Shown here: piece after piece, positions 8,010 through 15,853 of the stretch
How positions within the stretch are numbered: position 1 is the stretch's first letter
How the letters are laid out: the number at the start of each line of letters is the position of its first letter
From: Variovorax sp.
GTDB taxonomy: Bacteria > Pseudomonadota > Gammaproteobacteria > Burkholderiales > Burkholderiaceae_C
Direction of reading: 5' to 3'
DNA length: 39,053 nt
NCBI GenBank assembly: GCA_028292285.1
Contig: JAQGMP010000397.1
Location: forward strand, 1-39,053
Translations under genes and position numbers: made by a program
The notes under the pieces: model-generated
What the model saw: only the letters and a program-made list of their open reading frames with translations
Told to the model about the DNA's origin: nothing
Database searches by the model: none

Positions 8010-10013
8010 ATGCGTCAACCCTTCCAAGTAGCAGACCTTTATCTTCATCAAAAGATCACGGAGATCGAATGTGCCCAGGGGCTTGGCATCGCCGCGTGCA
8101 CGGTTCGTTCCGTCGACCGGGAGCAGGACGGATACAGCTCCTGCATCTGGTCGTACGAGCTGACCGGCCCGTCCGCCCGTCAGCTGACCCGCGGAGGCGC
8201 ACGAGATGAGGCTCCCCGTTGGTCGCCCACCGCGGACCGGCTCGCGTTCCTGTCAGACCGGGGTGGCGGATCTCCGCAGGTCTATCTCATGCCGCGCGAC
8301 GGTGGCGAGGCCCGGCAGCTGGGGCAGTTTGACGAGAGCGTGACCAACCTGCGCTGGACCCCGCACGGCAGGTCGCTCATGGTCGCGAGTGCGATCGCGG
8401 TAGATCCCGAGTTGCGCGGCCAGCCTTCCTTTGGAAAGGCGCCCAAGCGCAAGACGTCCGCGCCCGAAGTTGCTTGGCGACTCCCGTACAAGGAGGACGG
8501 GGTGGGTTATCTCCTGCAGCGCCAGATCCACCTTTTCGCGCTGGATGCAGACACCGGAGAGCACACGCAGCTGACATCGGGTGCGTTCGACGTGATGGCC
8601 TTCGACATCTCCGCCGACAGCGAGCACATTGCCTACTCCCGCACTCGCGACGGCAAGTTCGCCCATGCCACGGACCTGTGGATTTGCGACACCGAAGGTC
8701 ATAACCAACGACAGTTGACCCACCGCCACGCGGTCGTTATGCAGCCGGTATGGTCGCCCGACGGGCGGTACATCGCCTTCACGGGTTCCATCGAGGAAGG
8801 GGACGCAGAACCCAAGCTTTGGCTGCTGGACGTCGCGACGGAAAACGTCCGGATGCTGGCCGACGAGTCGGTGGACGTGGCCGACGCCGCCTCGCTCCAC
8901 TGGGCGCGCGACGGGTCCGAGATCTTCTTTTCCCGCGCGCATCGAGGTTGCCACGTAGTCTGCGCGATTTCCGTCCCGAGCGGCACGCTGCGCGTCATCG
9001 TTCCAGGCGAGCGACAGCTCGGCGCCCTTGGCTGTACCGAGAGGGACTTCGTGTACACGGTGGAGCATCCTTCCCAACCCAGCGAACTGTGGGCGATTGA
9101 CCGCGATGGTGGAGAGGAACGCCAGATCAGCGATTTGAACGCATGGTGGAAAGAACGCCTGCCGATCGAGGCCAAGTTGCGTGCCTTCGAGGTGCCAGAC
9201 GGATGCGGCGGCACCGAGGCTGTGAGCGGCTGGCTCATCAGAATGCCTGGTTCTGCCTTGCCCGGTCCCCTCCTCAACGACGTCCACGGCGGCCCCGCGA
9301 GTTATGCGTTGCTCGACTTCGATACCAATGTTTTCTGGCAGGTCCTTTGTGCACGAGGGTGGTCCGTCCTCGCGCTGAACGCGGTGGGCTCGTCCAGTTA
9401 CGGGCGCGAATTCTGCCAGCGCTTGGCGGGCCACTGGGGCCACTACGACTTGCCACAGCACATCGCCGCGGTCGAACAGTTGCAAAGCGAAGGCATCGTT
9501 GACGAGCGCGTCGCCATCTCTGGCAAATCCTACGGCGGGTATCTGAGTGCCTGGGCCACCGGGCACACCATGCTCTTTCGCGGCGCCGTGGTCATGGCGC
9601 CGGTCGGCAATATCGAAACGCATTACGGCACCTCTGATGGTGGCTACTACGCGGACCCTTTCTATATCGCCACGAGTCCGGCCTTCGATCGCGCGAAGGC
9701 GCGGGAAATGTCGCCGCTGCAGCATGTTGAAAAATCGAAGACGCCGACCCTTTTCCTCCAAGGCAAGGAAGATGAGCGCTGCCCCAAGTGCCAGTCGGAG
9801 GAACTCTTCGTGTCCTTGGCTCGAGCGGGGGACACACCGACGGAGCTGGTCTTGTACCCGGGCGAGCACCACAGCTTTCTCGGGGAAGGCGCGCCATCTT
9901 GCCGGGAAGATGCGGCCAACCGGATTCTCAGCTGGCTGGACCGCTATGTGGTCGAGGCGATGGAGGCACCCGGCGCAACGGGCGACAAGCAACGAGAGGT
10001 GCTGGGCAGCTAG
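8010..10013 (+). CDS. S9-family (prolyl oligopeptidase-type) serine peptidase
   Basis: 667 residues. The N-terminal ~390 residues contain repeated WD40/PD40-like blades (RWSPTADRLAFLSDR, PVWSPDGRYIAFTG), the beta-propeller that gates access in this family. The C-terminal alpha/beta hydrolase has the nucleophile motif GKSYGGY (Ser about 507), an acid in GKEDERCP (Asp about 588) and the histidine in GEHHSF (about 620). An HGGP oxyanion-region motif (DVHGGPASY) is present. It probably cleaves short peptides in the cytoplasm, acylaminoacyl peptidase or DPP-like; I see no signal peptide. I moved the start from 7938 to the ATG at 8010, where the propeller-like sequence begins after a GAGG site. It has no obvious operon partner; the patatin gene follows after 84 bp. 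Confidence 0.9.
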   Translation: MRQPFQVADLYLHQKITEIECAQGLGIAACTVRSVDREQDGYSSCIWSYELTGPSARQLTRGGARDEAPRWSPTADRLAFLSDRGGGSPQVYLMPRDGGEARQLGQFDESVTNLRWTPHGRSLMVASAIAVDPELRGQPSFGKAPKRKTSAPEVAWRLPYKEDGVGYLLQRQIHLFALDADTGEHTQLTSGAFDVMAFDISADSEHIAYSRTRDGKFAHATDLWICDTEGHNQRQLTHRHAVVMQPVWSPDGRYIAFTGSIEEGDAEPKLWLLDVATENVRMLADESVDVADAASLHWARDGSEIFFSRAHRGCHVVCAISVPSGTLRVIVPGERQLGALGCTERDFVYTVEHPSQPSELWAIDRDGGEERQISDLNAWWKERLPIEAKLRAFEVPDGCGGTEAVSGWLIRMPGSALPGPLLNDVHGGPASYALLDFDTNVFWQVLCARGWSVLALNAVGSSSYGREFCQRLAGHWGHYDLPQHIAAVEQLQSEGIVDERVAISGKSYGGYLSAWATGHTMLFRGAVVMAPVGNIETHYGTSDGGYYADPFYIATSPAFDRAKAREMSPLQHVEKSKTPTLFLQGKEDERCPKCQSEELFVSLARAGDTPTELVLYPGEHHSFLGEGAPSCREDAANRILSWLDRYVVEAMEAPGATGDKQREVLGS

Positions 10014-10097
10014 GCCCACGCATCGCGGGCATTCACCGGCGCCGAAGGCCGACAAAGCGCGCCAGTGGTGGATGCCCCCGGTGCGAAGGAGTTTCCA

Positions 10098-11171
10098 ATG
10101 AGCCGAGATTCGCAAAGTGGCGACAAGCCCGTCGTCAATCTGGCTTTGCAAGGCGGGGGCGCGAACGGCGCGTTCACCTGGGGCGCGCTGGAGTGCCTCC
10201 TTGACCAGGAAGACATCCGCATCGGCCGCGTGAGCGGGGCGAGCGCCGGTGCGCTGAATGGCGCAGCGCTTGTCACGGGCTTGTTGAAAGGCGGCCGAAC
10301 CGGAGCGAAGGAGAACCTGGCGCTGCTCTGGCGGAAAGTTGCTGAGGTCGGCGCGCCGTTCACGTTTCTGTCCAGCCCGCTGAGAAAACCGGGATTGGGC
10401 ATCTGGGACGACGCGCTGCCGTTGCTCTCGCCCTACCAGACCAATCCATTTGCAATTCAGCCGCTTCGGCACATCGTCGAAGCCTTCACCGACACTGAGT
10501 CGCTTCGCATCGGCGGGCTGAACGCCCTGTTCGTCAATGCCGTGAATGTCCACAGCGGACGCTCACGAGTGTTCGGCCCGGCCGACCTGTCAACTGACGC
10601 TTTGATCGCTTCGGCCTGCGCGCCTTTCATGTTCCAGGCCGTGCAGATCGATGGGGAGCCGTATTGGGATGGCAGCTACGCGGCCAACCCGATGCTGTGG
10701 CCACTGTACGAGAGCTCGCTGGACTCTGACATTTTCATGGTGGAGCTCACGCCGCAGCAAAGAGCGGAGACGCCCACCACAGCGAAAAACATCCTCAACC
10801 GGATCAATGAGATCGCATCAATCAATGGATTGATTTCCGAACTTCGCTCGCTGCACGCGATCAATCGCCATGTTTCGGGCGCCGACTTGCGCATGCACGT
10901 GCTCAGCCTGCCCGACGTCGGGCGCGACGGCGCGATCGAACCCTCAGTCAAGCGCACCGTCGGCCCGCTGCTCTTCGATTCCTTGCGAAGGCACGGGTAC
11001 GACGCATGCCGGGCGTGGCTGGCCGAGTTCCGGCATGACCTGGGTGTCAGGTCAACGGTCGATGTGGCCGCGCGGTACCTTGACAGCCAGCATGCGCACG
11101 GAGTCAGGGACGATATCCCGCAGGCTGTGCAATCAGGGCAGCGCGATCTCGGCGGCGACCGTCGTCGGTAA
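10098..11171 (+). CDS. Patatin-like phospholipase
   Basis: 357 residues. It has all patatin hallmarks: an oxyanion glycine loop LALQGGGANGAF near residue 20, the nucleophile elbow GASAG (Ser49) and the second catalytic residue in WDGSYAANP (Asp about 191). The family uses a Ser-Asp dyad to hydrolyse acyl-glycerophospholipids or related esters; bacterial cytoplasmic members of this length are common. No signal peptide or membrane anchor is seen. The start at 10098 follows AAGGAG by seven bases, better than the track start at 10065. Its 3' end overlaps the convergent cysteine-hydrolase gene by 39 bases, so the last ~13 residues (ending GGDRRR) are encoded opposite that gene. Confidence 0.9.
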   Translation: MSRDSQSGDKPVVNLALQGGGANGAFTWGALECLLDQEDIRIGRVSGASAGALNGAALVTGLLKGGRTGAKENLALLWRKVAEVGAPFTFLSSPLRKPGLGIWDDALPLLSPYQTNPFAIQPLRHIVEAFTDTESLRIGGLNALFVNAVNVHSGRSRVFGPADLSTDALIASACAPFMFQAVQIDGEPYWDGSYAANPMLWPLYESSLDSDIFMVELTPQQRAETPTTAKNILNRINEIASINGLISELRSLHAINRHVSGADLRMHVLSLPDVGRDGAIEPSVKRTVGPLLFDSLRRHGYDACRAWLAEFRHDLGVRSTVDVAARYLDSQHAHGVRDDIPQAVQSGQRDLGGDRRR

Positions 11172-11720
11172 TTTGTACGACTGACGGAACTGCAAAAGCG
11201 CCGCATCGTTGCGCTCCTTTGACTGGGATGCGACGCAGTCGCTCGCGACCACCACATCGAAGTCACGCATCCTCGCTTCGGCGACGGTGACGAGAATGCA
11301 CTGATCGCTCGACACGCCCGTCACGATGACGCGTCGGGCTCGAAGGTGCGAGAGCAGCAATTCCAGCGGGGTGGAAAAAAAAGCGGAGTGCTTGGGCTTG
11401 AGGACAAAAAAATCCTCGTGGTCCGGCATCAGGGCCTGGGTGATGTCGGCGCCGCGCCCCTGCGAGGCAGACGATTGGGAAACCAAGTGGCGGAAATCGG
11501 ATCGCCAGCGCCCGCTGTTGTCGTTGCAGTAGATCGCAGGAACGCCTTCGCGCCGGCAGCGCTGCTTGAGCAGGGCGATGTTGCGGTAAATCGTTGTTGC
11601 GCCGTCCAGCACGGCGTCGGCGTCCGGAAAATCCCAGCAACTGATCATGTCGATGATCAGCAGTGCTGTGCCCGATGTGTCGCCTTCGTGCGCCAGCGAG
11701 GCGTCTGGTTTGCTGCTCAC
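11133..11720 (-). CDS. Isochorismatase-family cysteine hydrolase
   Basis: About 195 residues. The catalytic triad of the family is visible: Asp in TALLIIDMI, Lys in FFVLKPKHSAF and Cys in GVSSDQCILVTVAEA. The likely reaction is amidase or hydrolase chemistry on a small cytoplasmic amide, as in nicotinamidase or N-carbamoyl hydrolases; the substrate is not readable. I placed the start at a GTG (11720) 17 bases after the stop of the upstream flavin oxidoreductase, with CAGGA as ribosome-binding site; the long track ORF runs into that neighbouring gene. It is therefore probably the second gene of a two-gene operon, and its end overlaps the convergent patatin gene. Confidence 0.85.
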   Translation of the reverse strand: MSSKPDASLAHEGDTSGTALLIIDMISCWDFPDADAVLDGATTIYRNIALLKQRCRREGVPAIYCNDNSGRWRSDFRHLVSQSSASQGRGADITQALMPDHEDFFVLKPKHSAFFSTPLELLLSHLRARRVIVTGVSSDQCILVTVAEARMRDFDVVVASDCVASQSKERNDAALLQFRQSYKLPTTVAAEIALP

Positions 11721-11736
11721 GGCAAGATCGTCCTGG

Positions 11737-12729
11737 TCATACGGTGATTCGAGTTCTTTCGTGCGTGCGCAAGCCCGGCAGCACCATGCGCCCGAACACA
11801 TCGATGAAGTCCGCCTGATTCCGGCCCACTTGGTGCAGGTCAATGCCTTGCACTCCGAGTGCCATGCAAGCGGCCAGGTGGTCCGCATGGGCATGCAGGT
11901 CGGCCGAGACGAAAACGCGCTCGCGCATCGCCTCGGGCGAGATGTGGCGACTGGCGATCTCGAAGTCCTCAGGCTGGCGAAGTTCGCCCTGCTTCTCGTC
12001 CACCGCATTGAACCGCCACTGCTGATGCGCTTCGCGCAAGGCCTCCTCCTCGGTTTCAGCCCAGCTCAGGTCGACCTTGATGTAGACGGGCTTTCCGGCG
12101 CCGCCGCCACGGCGAAAGGCGGCGATGCGATCTCGCAACGCCGGAATTCCCGGTCCGATCGTGAGCAGCCCATCGGCCCAGCTGCCGAGCCACTCCGCCG
12201 TGGCTTCGCTCGTGGCGGCCCCTATCAGCTGGGGCACCGCCGGGGGCTTGCACCAGAGACGCGCGTCCCGCACCGCCGGCGGCCCCTCAGCGATCACGCG
12301 GTGTCCCTGCAAAAGCGATTTCATCGACCTCGCGCCGTGCAGCAGGCGGCGGTTGCGCTCTGCCTTGTTCGGCCACGCCGGGCCGAGTGCCGCCTCGTTG
12401 AGTGCTTCGCCGCTACCCAGCGCGATCCAGGGCATGCGACCCGGGTACATCGTGGCCAGCGTGCCTGCCGCCTGGGCCAACACGACGGGCGAATACCGCC
12501 AACCGCCTGGCACCGAGATCGTGGCGAAGGTGAGCCGCTGCGTTGCCTGCATTGCAGCGCCGAGCCACGACCAGGTGAAGGCGGACTGACCTTGCGCCGG
12601 CGCCCAGGGCTGCAAATGGTCCGACGTGAAGGCGGCGTCGAACCCGGCGTGCTCCGCGCGCACGACCCAGCGCAGCAACTGCTGCGGCGCAAACTGTTCC
12701 TGCGAGGCGTGGTAGCTGAAAAGCGTCAT
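11737..12729 (-). CDS. LLM-class (luciferase-like) flavin-dependent oxidoreductase
   Basis: 330 residues, starting MTLFSYHASQEQFAPQQLL. It shows the bacterial-luciferase TIM-barrel pattern: AEHAGFDAAFTSDHLQPW near the N-terminus, the SPVVLAQAAGTLATMYPGR helix, LGSGEALNE, and WADGLLTIGPG in the middle. It resembles the group annotated as probable non-F420 flavinoid oxidoreductases (TIGR03885, from memory). It probably uses FMN or FADH2 and an unknown substrate. The ATG at 12729 is chosen because family similarity begins there; the upstream extension overlaps the DksA-like gene. The cysteine hydrolase follows directly and may act on its product. Confidence 0.87.
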   Translation of the reverse strand: MTLFSYHASQEQFAPQQLLRWVVRAEHAGFDAAFTSDHLQPWAPAQGQSAFTWSWLGAAMQATQRLTFATISVPGGWRYSPVVLAQAAGTLATMYPGRMPWIALGSGEALNEAALGPAWPNKAERNRRLLHGARSMKSLLQGHRVIAEGPPAVRDARLWCKPPAVPQLIGAATSEATAEWLGSWADGLLTIGPGIPALRDRIAAFRRGGGAGKPVYIKVDLSWAETEEEALREAHQQWRFNAVDEKQGELRQPEDFEIASRHISPEAMRERVFVSADLHAHADHLAACMALGVQGIDLHQVGRNQADFIDVFGRMVLPGLRTHERTRITV

Positions 12730-12763
12730 GGCGTGCTGCGGGCGAGGTGCGGGCAACGGCCGG

Positions 12764-13189
12764 TCACAGTGACACGCCAATGCGCACGCCGTTCGGGTGC
12801 GTGGCTTCGAATTTCTCCTGACAGGGCACGCAGCGCTCACTGAAGGGCTGGACCTTCAGGCGCGCCAGCGGGATAACCACGCCGCAGTCCGTGCACAAGC
12901 CGTAGCTGCCTTGCTGAATGCGTTCCAGCGCGACGGCGATCTGGCGCAGCTCCGTCATGTCGCGCTCCTGTTCGGCGCGTCGTATCGCCCCCCGGATGCG
13001 CGCTTCTCCCTGGTCCCCCGCATCACCCACCTCGACGTGCGGCTGCCGGCTGGAGGTCTCGGCAGCTTCTTCGTCGACCTCGCGCACCTGGATGACCAGC
13101 TGCGCCTTGCGCGCGTGGAGCCGCGCCGCCATCGCGTCCAGCTGGGAGGAGGAAAGAGGTGTCGATGCCATCGCGCGTCCGGTTGTCAT
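12764..13189 (-). CDS. DksA/TraR-type C4 zinc-finger protein
   Basis: 141 residues. A long N-terminal coiled-coil region (QLDAMAARLHARKAQLVIQV... RRAEQERDMTELRQIAVALERI) is followed by GSYGLCTDCG and CVPCQEKFE. Together these form an intact four-cysteine zinc finger (C-x2-C-x17-C-x2-C). Family members bind the RNA polymerase secondary channel and modify initiation, often with ppGpp. The coiled-coil tip lacks an obvious DksA-type DxxDxA motif, so it may be a paralogue with a different effect. The start could be 13189 or the ATG at 13171; neither has a good ribosome-binding site. It sits 34 bases upstream of the flavin oxidoreductase start. Confidence 0.87.
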   Translation of the reverse strand: MTTGRAMASTPLSSSQLDAMAARLHARKAQLVIQVREVDEEAAETSSRQPHVEVGDAGDQGEARIRGAIRRAEQERDMTELRQIAVALERIQQGSYGLCTDCGVVIPLARLKVQPFSERCVPCQEKFEATHPNGVRIGVSL

Positions 13190-13875
13190 GGATGCCTGGA
13201 GGCAACGCGCATGCCCAAGACCCGTCGTGGCGCAAGAACCTTCGTCCCCGTTTTGGGCGGCGGCTGATGGTTGCTCGCCCCCGGAGGGCGTGCGCCGCGC
13301 GCGTCGCCTTTGCGCGCCGAAACCTGTTCCCGAGGTCCGGTGCCGATGTTCTGTCTGTCATGCCGGCGCTACGGCGCGCGCCGACCTTGACTCGTCCGCG
13401 AAGCCGCCTTGTTTCCGGTCCTGTCGATCGTTCAGACCTTACCTGTCTGGAGCTCCCTTCGACCGGCAAGGGGTCTGGCGGGGTCAGGAGCAACGGGTGG
13501 TCCGCCGGAGCCGCCGACCTCACCCCGTTCCGGATGCTGTCGCGTGACTGCTCGCCGCGTAAGAATTCCTGCTTCTTGCTCATGCTCCTCGTTTGGTCAC
13601 CTTGCGGCCGAACAAACGGCGCGCCGCTCAGCACTCCTCAGCGCCATATGCCACCCCAGGGACCTTGAACCCGCGCAAGCACTGCCGCAAACAATGCCGA
13701 AGGAGGGTAGGTCTTACAAGACTTCGGGGTGCCAGTCGCAGCCGCTTGCCATCCGTCCCCGAGGGAGCAAGTCGACCGGCTCGCGGCGAGCTTTGCGGGC
13801 CTCTCGACAAGGCGCCGTAGCCGCTGTGCCCGGCACGCCGGTTGCCGAACGGCGACGAGAACCGTTGAAAGAACA
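13190..13875. other. Long spacer without a recognisable gene
   Basis: About 690 bases. The frames that stay open on either strand are arginine/proline/serine-rich and show no family motif or well-placed ribosome-binding site. I see no RNA gene. Confidence 0.45.
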
Positions 13876-14151
13876 ATGTCTATATCCCTCCTTCGGAAAG
13901 TTGCAGCCTCCCGGCTGCCGTTGAACGTCTCGGACACCGACCAGATCGACGAACTGATCGTGTTGATGCAAGCCGGATTGATCGCTGCCCTGCGTGTCCG
14001 CGACGAGAGTGACCGGTCGAGTCTCGGGCGTCGCATGGTGCGAGTGCTCGCAGTCACGCGAGATGGTCGGCGCTTGCTGTGCCGCGCCGAAGCGGTCAGG
14101 GCAGCTGATTGCATTGAAGAACGTGTGATTGCAGTCGCCGAAAGACGGTAG
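13876..14151 (+). CDS. Conserved-looking small hypothetical protein (91 aa)
   Basis: The protein begins MSISLLRKVAASRLPLNVSD, continues with a helical DELIVLMQAGLIAALRVRDE segment and then RRMVRVLAVTRDGRRLL. The layout (short N-terminal helix, a leucine-rich helix, a beta-strand pair ending in a TRDGR turn) looks like a small winged-helix-like fold. Burkholderiales have many such unannotated small proteins. The ribosome-binding site is weak (GAAAGAA). The ATG at 13876 is chosen because upstream codons in the track ORF are low-complexity. Function unknown. Confidence 0.6.
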   Translation: MSISLLRKVAASRLPLNVSDTDQIDELIVLMQAGLIAALRVRDESDRSSLGRRMVRVLAVTRDGRRLLCRAEAVRAADCIEERVIAVAERR

Positions 14152-14317
14152 CCCGGGGTTTTGTGAGCGCTGCGGCCGAAGACGCCCCATCAGCGCCGAA
14201 GATGGCTCTCGCCAGGAGCTGACGCGTCGGTATCTTCGTCTAGCCTTCCGTGCCGGCAGGGCTCTGCGGCACTGCTCGCATTGCAGCAAGCCATTGAGCA
14301 GCATTGGTCAGGCGCCT

Positions 14318-15247
14318 TCAGCGCAGCGGCTCAAGCCGCCGGTGCATGGCCGAGGCTGCTATAGCGGCGGCGCCCGTCGCCACCACGATCTGATTCAATC
14401 CCTGCGCGACGTCGCCCGCCGCGTACAGGCCTTCCACGGAGGTCTGATGATGTTCGTCCACGACAAGATAGCCAGTCTCGTCGCATTGCGCACCCAGCAG
14501 GCGCCCCAGTCCCGCATGCACGCGCACGCCCAGCGCACAATAGAGAGACTCGCAGGTTGTCTCGGAGTCGCCATGGGCAACCGTGACCCCGCCGGCTCCT
14601 GCTGCGATGCTGCGCACCGGATCGTTGAAGCATCGGATCCCCGCCTCGGCGAGCCGCTGGCGGTCGGCGCCCGCCAACCCAGCGGCCCCTTCTTGCACGA
14701 AGAGCGTAAGGTGAGGCGTGAAGTGCCGCAGGTAAATCGCCTCCGCCACGCCGGCGCTGCCAGTGCCATAAACACCCACCTTGCGCCCAATCACCTCGTA
14801 AGCGTCACAGACAGGGCAGTAGCGCAAGGCGCCCGCTTGCAAGGCCGCCAGCACGTGCGGCATCGCGGGCGGGATGTCGTCGACGCCTGTCGCGAGCAAC
14901 AACAGCTTGCCACGCGCGGAGCCCGTCGGCCATTGGAGACCGAAGCCCTCCGCGTCGTGCCATGCGTGCTCGACCGTGGCTTCGACACGGCACGCGTCAT
15001 AGGCACCGAGCTGCCGGCGCAGGGCGTCGAGTAGGGAGTTGCCGGCGATGCCCTCGGCGAAGCCCGGGTAGTTGTGCGTGCGCGGGATCTTGGCGACGCG
15101 GCTGTGCATCGCGTCCAGCAGCACCACCGAGCGGCGAAAGCGAGCCAGGTAGATGGCGGCGGTGAGACCGGCCGCTCCGCCGCCGACGATCAACACGTCC
15201 GCCACGCCGTCGGCGGTGGGGCGTCCACGCACGCTGCTCGGGTTCAT
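14318..15247 (-). CDS. Thioredoxin-reductase-like FAD/NAD(P) oxidoreductase
   Basis: 309 residues. It carries the FAD-binding GGGAAGLTAAIYLARF Rossmann motif near the N-terminus, a CPVC redox-active pair in YCPVCDAYE, an NAD(P)-binding glycine motif (VGVYGTGSAGVAEAIYL) and the C-terminal GLYAAGDVAQGLNQ FAD motif. This order is that of low-molecular-weight thioredoxin reductases; the CPVC in place of CATC, the short length and HNYPGF mark it as a relative rather than TrxB itself. It likely transfers electrons from NAD(P)H to a disulfide partner. The ATG at 15247 is used because upstream residues in the track ORF have no homology. No thioredoxin gene is adjacent. Confidence 0.87.
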   Translation of the reverse strand: MNPSSVRGRPTADGVADVLIVGGGAAGLTAAIYLARFRRSVVLLDAMHSRVAKIPRTHNYPGFAEGIAGNSLLDALRRQLGAYDACRVEATVEHAWHDAEGFGLQWPTGSARGKLLLLATGVDDIPPAMPHVLAALQAGALRYCPVCDAYEVIGRKVGVYGTGSAGVAEAIYLRHFTPHLTLFVQEGAAGLAGADRQRLAEAGIRCFNDPVRSIAAGAGGVTVAHGDSETTCESLYCALGVRVHAGLGRLLGAQCDETGYLVVDEHHQTSVEGLYAAGDVAQGLNQIVVATGAAAIAASAMHRRLEPLR

Positions 15248-15272
15248 TTCGACTTTCAGTGCAGCTGGGCCG

Positions 15273-15716
15273 CTAGCGCAGCAATCCGAGCGCCCGGTTG
15301 AACTCGGATGCGAAGCGCCGGCGTTCCATGGCTGTGAGATGGCGACCCACCTCAAGCCGGCTCCGGCCGCTGCAAAGGTGCAACGCACCACCGCGCTGCT
15401 CGAGGCGCGTCCATCGGGGATCGAGGCGCGCCACGCGGGTGGTCAAGCCGCGGTGGATCTTCACGTCCAGAGTGTCCCGCGCAAGATCCAGCTCCTCGCC
15501 GTCCACCGCGTGCAGCCCATAAAACAATGCTGCAGCGTCCAGCCCGACAGCTTGAACACCGCAGCACGCGGTCACCAGTGGGTAGCCCACGCACCCGAAC
15601 GCGATCCCAATCGCCAGGTTCGCGGCCGCCAACAATCCGACGTTCAGCAGGAAGGCGCGCGGCGACAGCGCACAACGGCGCATGAGCTTCCAACGTGCGG
15701 GCGGGTCGAACGGCAT
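15273..15716 (-). CDS. DUF2244 membrane protein
   Basis: About 147 residues. Two transmembrane segments (SPRAFLLNVGLLAAANLAI and a following VGYPLVTACCGVQAVGLDAA) precede a soluble beta-rich tail with DTLDVKI, RLDPRWTRLE and LEVGRHL, the DUF2244 layout. Members are commonly encoded near cytochrome c oxidase genes and are suspected to help its assembly (family knowledge, not proven). Here the gene is divergent from a ctaD gene about 140 bases away, which supports that association. The start at 15716 is the ATG just before the first conserved region; 15658-15716 has no strong ribosome-binding site. It lies 25 bases upstream of the flavoprotein gene start. Confidence 0.75.
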   Translation of the reverse strand: MPFDPPARWKLMRRCALSPRAFLLNVGLLAAANLAIGIAFGCVGYPLVTACCGVQAVGLDAAALFYGLHAVDGEELDLARDTLDVKIHRGLTTRVARLDPRWTRLEQRGGALHLCSGRSRLEVGRHLTAMERRRFASEFNRALGLLR

Positions 15717-15853
15717 GGCAGGCAGCCGGCAAAGCACGTGCCGCGGGCGGGGCCGTGGGGTGCACCGGATCAAGCCCCGCTCGAACTCGCCGCCGCAGGC
15801 ACGAAGGCACGCCGTTTGCCATGCGAGCTGCCCACTCAGCAGGCCGCATTGCC

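Noticed and set aside
8253-10553. 766-residue reverse ORF
   Set aside because: Antisense shadow of the S9 peptidase and patatin genes, without motifs or a plausible start.
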